A DNA stretch of 63,408 nucleotides from Bradyrhizobium sp. WSM1743 (GCF_000473065.1 NZ_KI421493.1:24645-88052); one strand, 5' to 3'. Counted from the stretch's first letter, positions 52,993 to 61,691 are shown. Translations and numbers: made by a program. The notes: a model not told the origin generated them from the letters alone.

Positions 52993-53760
52993 ATGAAGGC
53001 ATTTGTCCTGGTCATCGTCGCCGCCGCCATCGTTCTGTCGGGACCGGCCCAGGCGCGAACCCTGGACGCGATCCGCTCGAGCGGCGTGATCGGGCTGTGC
53101 GCGCATCCCAATTCGCTTCCCTTTGCGCACAAGGCCGGCGATCCGCCCGGCTTTCAGGTTGAGTTCGGTCGGGTGCTGGCGCGCGAGCTCGGTGTCGCGC
53201 TCAGGCTCGACTGGATCATCACACAGTACCAGATGCGCAGCGCCGGATGCGACATTCTTCTGGACGTCATCGCCGATCGCGAAGCGCAAGGCGAAACCCG
53301 CCTGAAAATCTCAAAACCCTACTATCGCACGGGTGTCGCGCTCGCGGTGCCGCCATCCAGCACGCTCACCTCATTCGGGAGCCTCAACGAGGCGACCAGG
53401 GTGGGCGTGCAGGTTGGATCGATCGCAGCCATGATTATCGGTCAACGGCGCGTGCCGACGTCGACATTCGGCTTCGAGAGCGACAGCTTGGAGGCCGTGT
53501 CGAACCATGAGATCGATGCCGCCGCTGTCACGCCCACCGCGGCGAGCTATTTTAATCTGACGCATCCGGACAAGGCGCTCCGAATCGTGGATCGTGATGA
53601 GAGCGTAGTCGATCTCAATTGGAACGTCGCCGTCGGCATGATCCGCCCGGACGATGCGTTGCGCGAAGCCATCGACGGAGCAGTGGAGCGGCTGCGAAGC
53701 GACGGCACGATCGACCGGATCTACCGCCGCTATGGGATCGTGCTGCAGGCGCCGAGATAG
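52993..53760 (+). CDS. XoxJ/MxaJ-like periplasmic binding protein
   Basis: 255 aa with a signal peptide (residues 1-22, ending SGPAQA) and a family-3 binding fold (SSGVIGLCAHPNSLPFAHK, ISKPYYRTGVALAVP). In methylotroph clusters a protein of this kind (MxaJ/XoxJ) lies beside the dehydrogenase and cytochrome genes and helps mature the enzyme. The order dehydrogenase, cytochrome, binding protein supports this reading over an amino acid transporter, since no permease or ATPase is near. Confidence 0.85.
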   Translation: MKAFVLVIVAAAIVLSGPAQARTLDAIRSSGVIGLCAHPNSLPFAHKAGDPPGFQVEFGRVLARELGVALRLDWIITQYQMRSAGCDILLDVIADREAQGETRLKISKPYYRTGVALAVPPSSTLTSFGSLNEATRVGVQVGSIAAMIIGQRRVPTSTFGFESDSLEAVSNHEIDAAAVTPTAASYFNLTHPDKALRIVDRDESVVDLNWNVAVGMIRPDDALREAIDGAVERLRSDGTIDRIYRRYGIVLQAPR

Positions 53761-53810
53761 TGAGCTGCACGACGGAACGGCTTTGGTTGAATCGATTGCT
53801 GCGGTTCTTT

Positions 53811-53921
53811 CACCTCTCCCGCAAGCGGGAGAGGTCGGCGCGAAGCGCCGGGTGAGGGCTTTCTCCTCTTGGTGATTGTCCCATTGGAGAAGCGCCCTCT
53901 CCCGCAAGCGGGAGAGGGAGC
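53811..53921. repeat. Composite palindromic intergenic repeat
   Basis: Two CTCTCCCGCAAGCGGGAGAG palindromes flank GGCGCGAAGCGCC and the linker GAGGGCTTTCTCCTCTTGG. Lies between the convergent XoxJ-like and GST genes. The central linker closely matches that of the copy at 21408-21536. Confidence 0.78.
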
Positions 53922-53964
53922 GCACCTCCGTCGTTGCAGCGATCGAGCCTCATTTCATCGCGCT

Positions 53965-54609
53965 TCAGGCCGCCGCCTTCTTCCGCGCGAGCTCGGCCTT
54001 GTACAGCTCGAACTCCTCCGCGATCGCTTTCGCGATTGACGGCCGCTGACGCAGGCGCTCGTAATACGCCTTCACGTTCGGCCATTTCGCAAGCTCGATC
54101 GGCGGCGTCGCCATGGTCCAGTTGATGACCGTGACGAGATAGGCATCGGCCACGCTGAAATGGTCGAGCAGGAACTCGCGTCCCTCGAGGTAATTGTCGA
54201 GATAGTCGAGCCGCGACAGGTTCTTCTCCAGGGCATAGGCCTTGGCTTCCTGCGGCGCCTTGCGGTCGAGCACGGGGATGAAGAGACCCTTGTGCAGCTC
54301 GGTGCCGATGAAGCAGAGCCATTGATGCAGCCGCGTGCGTTCGATGCCGGCGCTCGCGCCGAGGCCGGATTGCGGAAAACGGTCGGCGACATATTGCAGG
54401 ATCGCGGCGTTCTCGGTCAGCACCACGCCATCGTCGGTGCGCAGCGTCGGCACGAGACCGATCGGGTTCACGATGCGGAAGTCGGACCCGTCGTTCAAGA
54501 CCTTCTTGGTCGGCGGATCGACTTCGAGGTAGTTCGCCTCGGCGCCGGCTTCATACAGCGCGACGCGTGTCGCCATCGAGCACGCAAGCGGCGAGAAATA
54601 GAGATCCAT
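53965..54609 (-). CDS. Glutathione S-transferase family protein
   Basis: 214 aa with an N-terminal thioredoxin-like domain (LYFSPLACSMATRVALYEAG, VPTLRTDDGVVLTENAAIL with the glutathione-contacting Glu-Asn) and a C-terminal helical domain (HFSVADAYLVTVINW). The Ser/Cys near residue 11 fits a beta-class-like enzyme. Divergent from a TetR gene, with mirrored operator-like arms in the gap, so expression is probably controlled by it. Confidence 0.9.
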   Translation of the reverse strand: MDLYFSPLACSMATRVALYEAGAEANYLEVDPPTKKVLNDGSDFRIVNPIGLVPTLRTDDGVVLTENAAILQYVADRFPQSGLGASAGIERTRLHQWLCFIGTELHKGLFIPVLDRKAPQEAKAYALEKNLSRLDYLDNYLEGREFLLDHFSVADAYLVTVINWTMATPPIELAKWPNVKAYYERLRQRPSIAKAIAEEFELYKAELARKKAAA

Positions 54610-54663
54610 CTGTAGCCTCCTTGGGCAATTCCTCTTTGGGTGTCGCTCAACCTGGCCAGATTG

Positions 54664-54728
54664 ATTTTTGTACCATCTTGCATAATATGGGTGTGGTCAA
54701 GGATTATTTTGCGAAATGGTACAAAAAT
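54664..54728. promoter_or_regulatory. Mirrored TetR-operator candidate overlapping the start codon
   Basis: The arm ATTTTTGTACCATCTTGC (54664-54681) and the arm GCGAAATGGTACAAAAAT (54711-54728) are reverse complements at 16 of 18 positions, 29 bp apart. The right arm includes the TetR start codon at 54716-54718. Confidence 0.7.
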
Positions 54729-55378
54729 CAAAGCCGCCAGCTGCTGCCAATCAGCCCGAGCGCCGCGGCGAACCTAAGCGCCGCGGACGTCCCCGCGCCT
54801 ACCAGCCCGATATCGCGCTTGGCAAGGCGCTCGACCTGTTTCGCAAGCAAGGTTTTGCGGCCACCTCGCTCGACGATCTCAGCGAAGCGACCGGCATGAA
54901 TCGTCCGAGCCTCTACGGCGCCTTCGGAGACAAGCGCGAGCTCTACATCAAGACCTACCAGCGCTATCGCGAGGAGGCCGGCGCTTCCATGGTCGAGATC
55001 TTTCGCCAGGAGATGCCGCTGCGGCAGCGGCTGGAGCGCATCTACGCGTCGGCGCTGGACATCTATCTGTCCGGCGACACCGGACCGCGCGGTTGCTTCA
55101 CAGTCGTGACCGCGGCGTCCGAAGCCGTTGGCGATCCCGAGATCCGCGCCATGGTGCTGGACGGCCTCACCGGACTCGACAAGGCTTTTGCCAGTTGCTT
55201 CCGTCGCGCCAAGGAGAAGAGCGAGTTGCCGGAGAGCACCGATCCGATTGCGCTGGCGCAGATCGCCTCAGCCACCATCCACACCATTGCCATCCGCTCG
55301 CGCGCCCGCGTGCCGCGCAAGGAGCTGGAGGCGATCGTAAAGGGCGCGATCGATGTGATGCTGGGAGTCAAGCCCTAG
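54716..55378 (+). CDS. TetR/AcrR family transcriptional regulator
   Basis: 220 aa. A basic N-terminal tail (PKRRGRPRAYQ) precedes the helix-turn-helix at about residues 45-65 (ATSLDDLSEATGMNRPSLYGAFG). The ligand domain has a CFTVVTAASEA segment typical of this branch. It is divergent from the GST gene. Its start codon lies in one arm of the mirrored repeat, which points to autorepression that could also block ribosome access. Confidence 0.92.
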   Translation: MVQKSKPPAAANQPERRGEPKRRGRPRAYQPDIALGKALDLFRKQGFAATSLDDLSEATGMNRPSLYGAFGDKRELYIKTYQRYREEAGASMVEIFRQEMPLRQRLERIYASALDIYLSGDTGPRGCFTVVTAASEAVGDPEIRAMVLDGLTGLDKAFASCFRRAKEKSELPESTDPIALAQIASATIHTIAIRSRARVPRKELEAIVKGAIDVMLGVKP

Positions 55379-55380
55379 CC

Positions 55381-55524
55381 GTCGTCCCGGACAAGCGCGC
55401 CCAAAGCGCGCGCAGATCCGGGACCCATAACCTCAGGAAGGAGTTTGACGAAGACTTGGAGATGAGAGCTTCGCGCCAAACTTCTGTCCCTCTGGTTATG
55501 GGTCCCTGCGTTCGCGGTGACAAG
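55381..55524. repeat. Inverted intergenic repeat, GTCCCGGA type
   Basis: The left part has GTCGTCCCGGACAAGCGCGC and GGGACCCATAACCTCAGG; the right part has CTCTGGTTATGGGTCCC. The GGGACCCATAACC arms are perfect inverses. Lies between the convergent TetR and chemoreceptor genes. It shares the GTCCCGGA...GGGACCCAT module with the repeat before ruvC. Confidence 0.7.
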
Positions 55525-55555
55525 ACCGAGGATGCGGGCGCGATATTGGGTCCAA

Positions 55556-57523
55556 CTACGCCGCGCGGATCTGCGCGAGAAAACGATCGACCTCGTCGCG
55601 CAGCCGCTGCGACTGCTTCGACAGCTCGATCGCCGAGCCCAGCACTTCCTCGGCCGCCGTGCCCGTGGCTGCGATGCCATCGGTGACGCCCGCGATGTTC
55701 TGCGAGACCTCGCCGGTGCGGGCCGCAGCCTGCTGGACGTTCTGCGCGATTTCCTGCGTCGCCGTGCCCTGCTGCCCGACGGCGGCGGCAATCGCCGAGG
55801 AGATTTCGTCGACCTGCTGAATCGTCGTGCAGATCGACTGGATGCCGTCGACCGCGCCGGCCGTCTCGCCTTGCACGGCCGTGACCTGTGCGCCGATCTC
55901 TTCTGTCGCTTTCGCGGTCTGCGTCGCCAGTGCCTTCACTTCGGACGCGACCACGGCAAAGCCGCGGCCGGCTTCGCCCGCGCGCGCCGCTTCGATCGTC
56001 GCATTGAGCGCCAGCAGGTTGGTCTGGCCGGCAATGCCGTTGATGAAGGAGACGACGTCGCCGATCTTTTGCGCGGCATCGGCCAGGCTCTGCACGCGCG
56101 CGTTCGACTGCCGGCCGTCGCTGGCGGCCTTGCCGACCACCGCCGTCGCATGCGCCAGCCGCCGGCTGATCTCGGTCATCGATGAGGATAGTTCTTCCGC
56201 GGCCGCCGCCACCGTCTGCACGTTCGCCGAAGCGAGTGCCGAGGCCGACGACACCGTGCGGGTCTGCTCACGCGACTGCGCGACGATGGCCGACATCGAG
56301 CGCGAAGTGTGCTCCATTTCGACCGCCGCTGCGGATACCGTGCTGACGACGTCGCGGATGTTGGCCTCGAAATTGTCGGCAAGTGCAGCGAAGCCGCGAC
56401 GCTTCTCCGCTTCGGACTGCGTCTTGGCCTCGAGCTGCTCGGCCTGGAGCTTCGCAAAATTCACCGCATTGTCGCGGAACACCGCGACCGCCTTGACCAT
56501 GGCGCCGACTTCGTCATTCGCCTTGCCGATCGGGACGTCAACGTCGAGACGTCCGTCCGCGAGCTCGCGCATCACGGAGGTGATTGAGAGGATCGGCCGC
56601 GCGATGCTGCGGGCGATGAGATAGCCGACGATCGCGGCGAGCATGAGGCCCAGCGCGGCGATGCCGATCGAAAGCCACCAGGCATGGTCGGCCGAGGCCT
56701 CGTAGTCGGCATTGTCCATCACGAGCTCGACGGCGCCGAGCGGCTTGCCGGAGAAATCCCTGATCGGCCCGAGCAGCGCGGCAACCGGTGTATTGTCGAG
56801 CCTGGCCTGTCGCACCGTGAACTCACCGCCGGAGGCGCGGCCGTAATCGGCCGCGTCGAAGAAGCTCCTGCCCTTCAGCGTGCCGCCGAACAGCTTGAAG
56901 CCCGAGCCGTCGGCGAGATGGAAGGCGACGTCGACGTGGCGGTTGGTCCTGAAGTCGTCGAAGAAGGGCTGGCCGAAGGTCAGGCCGAATTCGACGGTGC
57001 CGAGATGCTTGGCCCCTTGCGCGATCGGCACCACGCCGCGGATGCCGAGCCCCGCCACGCCGCCCTCGAGCCCGACCACGACCTTGCGGTCCTGGTTGGC
57101 GACGACGACGGTCCTGCGGAAGCCGGAGAGGTCGTCGCCGAATTTCGCCGACTGGTGCACGCGCAGGAACGAGGTCGCCGGCGGCACGTGAAACTGGAAC
57201 TGGTCGACGCCGTAGTCGGACTTGATGGCGGCAAATACCGGCCCGAACAGGCGCACCAGCGCCTCGCGGTCCTGCTTCGCCATCGCCTCCTGCGTCGCCG
57301 GCATCGCCGCCACCACGGCGCTCATCGCGGCGGCGCGATGCGATTCCTCGGCGATGCGCGATTGCAGGGCATCGTAGTGGCTGCGGAGCTCGCGCTGGTC
57401 GGCGCGGTCGATGATCCCCGCCATGATCCACATCGCGCCCAGCACCGCAATCAGCGCCGTCGCCGCTGCCGTCACCGCCAGCGCAACCGTGATCCGCATC
57501 CTGAGGCCGAGGCTCGCGCGCAT
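55556..57523 (-). CDS. Membrane methyl-accepting chemotaxis protein
   Basis: 655 aa. Membrane spans at about residues 9-36 and 281-305 enclose a periplasmic Cache-like sensor domain. A HAMP segment (about 300-360) and the signalling domain with QTNLLALNATIEAARAGEAGRG follow. ATG 57523 is chosen; the extra 38 residues of the longer frame are proline/serine-rich and unlike the family. Unlike the two receptors at 4712-7993, it has the usual input-HAMP-output order. The ligand is unknown. Confidence 0.92.
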   Translation of the reverse strand: MRASLGLRMRITVALAVTAAATALIAVLGAMWIMAGIIDRADQRELRSHYDALQSRIAEESHRAAAMSAVVAAMPATQEAMAKQDREALVRLFGPVFAAIKSDYGVDQFQFHVPPATSFLRVHQSAKFGDDLSGFRRTVVVANQDRKVVVGLEGGVAGLGIRGVVPIAQGAKHLGTVEFGLTFGQPFFDDFRTNRHVDVAFHLADGSGFKLFGGTLKGRSFFDAADYGRASGGEFTVRQARLDNTPVAALLGPIRDFSGKPLGAVELVMDNADYEASADHAWWLSIGIAALGLMLAAIVGYLIARSIARPILSITSVMRELADGRLDVDVPIGKANDEVGAMVKAVAVFRDNAVNFAKLQAEQLEAKTQSEAEKRRGFAALADNFEANIRDVVSTVSAAAVEMEHTSRSMSAIVAQSREQTRTVSSASALASANVQTVAAAAEELSSSMTEISRRLAHATAVVGKAASDGRQSNARVQSLADAAQKIGDVVSFINGIAGQTNLLALNATIEAARAGEAGRGFAVVASEVKALATQTAKATEEIGAQVTAVQGETAGAVDGIQSICTTIQQVDEISSAIAAAVGQQGTATQEIAQNVQQAAARTGEVSQNIAGVTDGIAATGTAAEEVLGSAIELSKQSQRLRDEVDRFLAQIRAA

Positions 57524-57638
57524 GTCCGACTCATTGTTTGAGCGTTGGTTAAGAACGCTTATCAACTTCTCGCTAAGAGAGGGTGAACGGGATGGGGCGC
57601 GGGGTGGTTGTGGGGACGGCCTATCCGCCAACGCCACA

Positions 57639-57671
57639 GCTGTCGTCCCCCGCGCACGCGGGGACGACAGC
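57639..57671 (-). terminator. Hairpin after the GhrA-like gene
   Basis: GCTGTCGTCCCC (57639-57650) pairs perfectly with GGGGACGACAGC (57660-57671), 9-nt loop. It lies 37 bp beyond the stop of the minus-strand reductase gene and before the chemoreceptor start at 57523. Confidence 0.6.
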
Positions 57672-57707
57672 GAGTATGAGGCGTGGTCCTGCCCCTCTCA
57701 GCCGGCC

Positions 57708-58673
57708 TCAATACCCCCTGACCCGGTCCACCACATTCTCCAGCGCACCACCCGCCTCGAACCGCGCGATCTGCTCGGCGACGTAGGCCGAGATTGCCTC
57801 GGCGTCGGTGTCGGCAGCGTTGTGCGGGGTCAGCAGCACCTTCGGATGGGTCCAGAACCGGCTGTCCTTGGGCTGCGGCTCCTGCACGAAGACGTCGAGC
57901 GAGGCGGCGCCCAGCGTGCCGTCGTCGAGGCAGGCAAGGATATCTGCTTCGTTCTGCAAGCCGCCGCGGCCGGCATTGATCAGCACGGGCGCGCCGAGCG
58001 GGCTGTTGCGGTTGAGCTTTGCGAAGACGTCGCGGTTGAGGATGCCGTTTGTGTCAGGCGTCAGAGGCAACAATGATACCAGAATGTCGGTCCTGCGCAG
58101 GAACGCGTCCATGCCTGCAGTGCCATGGAAGCATTCGACGCCCTCGATCGTGCGCGCGCTGCGGCTCCAGCCGGTGACGCGGAAGCCGAGCCGCCGCAGC
58201 ACGTCTGCGGCATCCGCACCCAGCGTTCCCAACCCCATAACACCGACGGTGACGGCGCTCGCCGGCCATTGATATTGGGGCTCCCACCGCTTGGCGCGCT
58301 GGGAGTCCCGCAGGTACAGCTCCTGGCGGTGGTGCATCAGCACGTGCAGGATGACATATTCGGTCATGCGATTGGTGAGGTCGGGCACGGCGACGCGCAC
58401 CAGCGGCACATCGGGCAGGCTCTTGTCCGCCATCAGCGCGTCGACGCCGGCGCCGAGATTGAAGATCGCGCGCAGATTGGGGAAGGAGCCGAGATCGCCC
58501 GGCACCGGCTTCCACACCGCGGCATAGTGCACCTCCGCCGGATCAAGCCCGGCATCCGGCAGCAGCACCACGCGGCGGCCGCCGCAGACCGCGTCGAACC
58601 GGGCCTTCCAGCGCTCCGGCAGCCAGTTCTGCTGCGTGCTGTTGATCAGGACGGCCAGTGTGCCCAGGGTCAT
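57708..58673 (-). CDS. ghrA: Glyoxylate/hydroxypyruvate reductase A-like dehydrogenase
   Basis: 321 aa D-2-hydroxyacid dehydrogenase. NAD(P) motif VGVMGLGTLGADAADVL, catalytic Arg in NAGRGG, Glu in FVQEPQP and His in LTPHNAAD. The length and NLGAGVDAL string match the GhrA branch, which reduces glyoxylate and hydroxypyruvate. ATG 58673 begins MTLGTLAVLINS; the 22 extra residues of the longer frame lack features. Divergent from the YciI-like gene. Confidence 0.9.
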   Translation of the reverse strand: MTLGTLAVLINSTQQNWLPERWKARFDAVCGGRRVVLLPDAGLDPAEVHYAAVWKPVPGDLGSFPNLRAIFNLGAGVDALMADKSLPDVPLVRVAVPDLTNRMTEYVILHVLMHHRQELYLRDSQRAKRWEPQYQWPASAVTVGVMGLGTLGADAADVLRRLGFRVTGWSRSARTIEGVECFHGTAGMDAFLRRTDILVSLLPLTPDTNGILNRDVFAKLNRNSPLGAPVLINAGRGGLQNEADILACLDDGTLGAASLDVFVQEPQPKDSRFWTHPKVLLTPHNAADTDAEAISAYVAEQIARFEAGGALENVVDRVRGY

Positions 58674-58810
58674 TCGCGCCTCGTCGGTTCCGCTTGAGAA
58701 GGACCCTCCTTGGCACGATCTGCCGGATTTTTCTTGCAAATTTTTTCCGCAGCCCTGTCGGGGCGGGGCATATTGGCGCGTCTTCAGAACAGACGAGGAA
58801 AGTGCCGCCC

Positions 58811-59179
58811 ATGCTTTACGCCATTCTTTGCTATCACGATGAGGACTTCGTCGGCTCCTGGAGCAAGGATCAGGACGAGGCCGTGATGAAGAAGCTCGCC
58901 GTGGTACAGGAGAAGCTCACCAAACAGGGCCGGCTCGGGCCGGTGGCGCGGCTGTTGCCGACGACCGCGGCGGCGACGCTGCGCAAGGAGGATCCGCCGC
59001 TGGTGCTCGACGGCCCCTATGCCGAGACCAAGGAGCAGCTGCTCGGCTTCTACATCGTCGATTGCAAGAACCTCGACGATGCGCTCGACGTCGCTCGCGA
59101 GCTTGGAGCCGCCAATCCCGGTGGCGCCTACGAGGTGCGTCCCGTCGGCGTGTTCCGGCCCGGAGGAAACCTGACGTGA
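58811..59179 (+). CDS. YciI/DGPF-domain protein
   Basis: 122 aa. Starts LYAILCYHDED and carries VLDGPYAETKEQLLGFYIVDC, the DGPF signature, with the usual C-terminal VRPVGVF. GGAAAG precedes ATG 58811. The stop overlaps the sigma factor start (GTGA). DGPF proteins are the standard partners of ECF42-type sigma factors; their chemistry is unclear. Confidence 0.93.
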   Translation: MLYAILCYHDEDFVGSWSKDQDEAVMKKLAVVQEKLTKQGRLGPVARLLPTTAAATLRKEDPPLVLDGPYAETKEQLLGFYIVDCKNLDDALDVARELGAANPGGAYEVRPVGVFRPGGNLT

Positions 59180-60471
59180 GCGATGCCGATACCGCCTGGA
59201 TCGAGACTGCGCTGACCTCGGCGCGACCCCAGGCGGTGGGCGCGCTGCTGCGCTATTTCCGCGATCTCGACACCGCAGAGGAGGCTTTTCAGAACGCCTG
59301 CCTGCGGGCGCTCAAGTCCTGGCCGCAGAACGGGCCGCCGCGCGATCCCGCGGCCTGGCTGATCATGGTCGGTCGCAACGTCGCGATCGACGAGGTGCGG
59401 CGTGCCCGCAAGCAACAGCCGCTGCCCGAGGACGACCAGGCGATCTCCGATCTCGACGATGCCGAGGGTGCGCTCGCCGAGCGGCTCGACGGCTCGCACT
59501 ATCGCGACGACATTTTGCGGCTGATGTTCATCTGCTGCCATCCAGGGCTGCCGGCGACGCAGCAGATCGCGCTGGCGTTGCGTATCGTCTCCGGCCTCAC
59601 GGTGAAGCAGATCGCACGCGCGTTCCTGGTCTCGGAAGCGGCGATGGAGCAGCGCATCACGCGCGCCAAGGCGAAGGTCGCCGAGGCCGGGACGCCATTC
59701 GAGACGCCCGGCGCGGTCGAGCGCTCCGAGCGGCTCGCCGGCGTCGCCGCGATGATCTACCTCATCTTCAACGAGGGCTATTCGGCAAGCGGCGATACCG
59801 CAGAGATCCGCAAGCCGCTGTGCGAGGAGGCGATCCGGCTGGCGCGCCTGCTCTTGCGGCTGTTTCCGAGCGAGCCGGAGATCATGGGACTCACGGCGCT
59901 GATCCTGTTGCAGCATGCCCGCAGCGCCGCGCGCTTCGCGCAAGACGGTTCGCTCATTCTTCTGGACGACCAGGACCGCTCGCTGTGGAACGGCACCATG
60001 ATCGCGGAAGGCCTCGCCCTGATCGACAAGGCGATGCGCCACCGGCGCAGCGGGCCCTATCAGATCCAGGCCGCGATCGCGGCGTTGCATGCCCGCGCGT
60101 CGACGCCCGGGGAAACCGACTGGGCGCAGATCGACCTGCTCTACGGCGCGCTCGAAGTGGTGCAGCCCTCGCCGGTGGTGACGCTCAACCGCGCGGTCGC
60201 GGTCTCCAAGGTGCGCGGGCCCCAGGCTGCGCTCGAGCTGATCGAGCCCCTAGCGCCGAAGCTCGCCAACTACTTCCATTTCTACGGCGTGCGCGGCGCC
60301 TTCCTGATGCAGCTCGGCCGCAACGACGAAGCCCGCGTCGCCTTCGACCGCGCCATTGCGCTCGCCAACACGTCCGCGGAGGCTGCTCACATCCGCATGC
60401 ATCTCGATCGCCTGATCCGCGACAGCCAGCCGAAGCACGCGGGCGCGAGGCAGGGGGCCGACGCGAAGTAA
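59176..60471 (+). CDS. RNA polymerase sigma factor, ECF42 type
   Basis: 431 aa. Region 2 (residues about 10-75, FRDLDTAEEAFQNACLRAL) and region 4 (about 110-165, LTVKQIARAFLVSEAAMEQRI) are followed by a long C-terminal helical, TPR-like extension with the conserved YLIFNEGYSASGD. That extension and the coupled DGPF gene define the ECF42 group, which lacks a classic anti-sigma factor. The start is GTG 59176 inside the previous stop. It may direct transcription of the following small genes. Confidence 0.93.
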   Translation: MSDADTAWIETALTSARPQAVGALLRYFRDLDTAEEAFQNACLRALKSWPQNGPPRDPAAWLIMVGRNVAIDEVRRARKQQPLPEDDQAISDLDDAEGALAERLDGSHYRDDILRLMFICCHPGLPATQQIALALRIVSGLTVKQIARAFLVSEAAMEQRITRAKAKVAEAGTPFETPGAVERSERLAGVAAMIYLIFNEGYSASGDTAEIRKPLCEEAIRLARLLLRLFPSEPEIMGLTALILLQHARSAARFAQDGSLILLDDQDRSLWNGTMIAEGLALIDKAMRHRRSGPYQIQAAIAALHARASTPGETDWAQIDLLYGALEVVQPSPVVTLNRAVAVSKVRGPQAALELIEPLAPKLANYFHFYGVRGAFLMQLGRNDEARVAFDRAIALANTSAEAAHIRMHLDRLIRDSQPKHAGARQGADAK

Positions 60472-60515
60472 AGCGCAACTCAATGCCCGTGCTTGACCTG
60501 CGCATCCAACCACTC

Positions 60516-60595
60516 CGTCATTCCGGAGCGGTCCGTAGGACCGAACCCGGAATCTCGAGATTCCGGGTTCACCCTTCGGGTGCCCCGGAATGACG
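60516..60595. repeat. Palindromic intergenic repeat
   Basis: The centre is a perfect 28-bp palindrome (60543-60570) with half GAACCCGGAATCTC. Outer arms CGTCATTCCGG and CCCCGGAATGACG extend the symmetry. It follows the sigma factor gene and may end or thin out its transcript before the SRPBCC gene. Confidence 0.8.
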
Positions 60596-60672
60596 CCGAA
60601 ACAATTTCGCCTTCGAATTGTCGGCCCGCGCTGTTCCCCTTCGTCTTAATCCCGTATCCCGGGGAGCCAATC

Positions 60673-61212
60673 ATGCTGAAAGCCATTGCCGTCATCGCCA
60701 TCGTTCTCGCCGTCGGCATTGCCACGGTCCTCGTCTTTGCCCTGACGAAACCCGACACGTTCCGTGTCGAGCGCTCGCTCGCCGTGAAGGCGCCGGCCGA
60801 TGCGATCTATCCGCTGGTTGCTGATTTCCATCGCTGGACCGCCTGGTCGCCCTATGAGGGGCGCGATCCCGCCATGAAGCGGACGTTCGGCGGAACCGCG
60901 GCGGGAAAGGGTGCGACCTATGCCTGGGACGGCAATAACAATGTCGGTGCCGGCCACATGGAGATCCTGGAGGCAAACGGGCCCTCCAAGCTCCGCATCA
61001 AGCTGGATTTCGAGCGGCCGTTCGAAGGCCACAACACCGCCGAGTTCACCTTTGTGCCGCAAGGCGATGCCACACTCGTCACATGGGCTATGTACGGTCC
61101 GGCCCCGTTCCTGTCCAAGCTGATGCAGGTGTTCATCAACATGGACAGCATGATCGGCAAGGATTTCGAGGCAGGTCTCGCCGGCCTGAAGAAGCTCACC
61201 GAGAGGCAATAA
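60673..61212 (+). CDS. SRPBCC family protein with N-terminal membrane anchor
   Basis: 179 aa. A hydrophobic stretch (LKAIAVIAIVLAVGIATVLVFAL, residues 2-24, in parts) leads into a polyketide-cyclase-like ligand-binding fold (DAIYPLVADFHRWTAWSPYE, ATLVTWAMYGP). Start ATG 60673. SRPBCC proteins often accompany ECF42 sigma and DGPF genes. The ligand is unknown. Confidence 0.9.
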   Translation: MLKAIAVIAIVLAVGIATVLVFALTKPDTFRVERSLAVKAPADAIYPLVADFHRWTAWSPYEGRDPAMKRTFGGTAAGKGATYAWDGNNNVGAGHMEILEANGPSKLRIKLDFERPFEGHNTAEFTFVPQGDATLVTWAMYGPAPFLSKLMQVFINMDSMIGKDFEAGLAGLKKLTERQ

Positions 61213-61242
61213 GCCTCACGGCAAACGAAGAGGAGAGAAACG

Positions 61243-61656
61243 ATGCTCAATCCCTATCTGTTCTACCAGGACACTTGCGAAGCGGCATTCAACCATTACG
61301 CCAAGGTTCTGGGCGGCAAGATCGATGCAATGATGCGAGCCTCGGACGCACCGCCGGAGGTGCCGGCCGCGCCCGGCCGTGAGAAGACGATCATGCATGC
61401 GCGGATGTCGCTGCCCGACGGCAGCGTTCTGATGGCCTCCGACGCGCCGGCCGAGCACTTTCACAAGCCGCAGGGTTTCTCGATCTCGCTCACGGTCACG
61501 GATCCCGCGGATGGCGAGCGCAAGTTCAACGCGCTCGCCGAGGGTGGCAGCGTCACCATGCCCTTCAGCAAGACGTTCTGGGCCAAGGGCTTTGGCATGT
61601 GCGTCGACAAGTTCGGCATTCCCTGGATGGTGAACTGCCCGGCCGAGGGAATGTGA
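61243..61656 (+). CDS. VOC family (PhnB-like) protein
   Basis: 137 aa. Begins LNPYLFYQDTCEAAFNHYAKV and ends FGIPWMVNCPAEGM, typical for PhnB-like members of the vicinal oxygen chelate fold. AGGAGAG lies in front of ATG 61243. Like DGPF and SRPBCC proteins, it is a common member of ECF42 neighbourhoods, and it closes this cluster. Confidence 0.93.
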   Translation: MLNPYLFYQDTCEAAFNHYAKVLGGKIDAMMRASDAPPEVPAAPGREKTIMHARMSLPDGSVLMASDAPAEHFHKPQGFSISLTVTDPADGERKFNALAEGGSVTMPFSKTFWAKGFGMCVDKFGIPWMVNCPAEGM

Positions 61657-61691
61657 AGGGCGCGAGCGCGCGCGATCCGCTGAGTTGCGAC

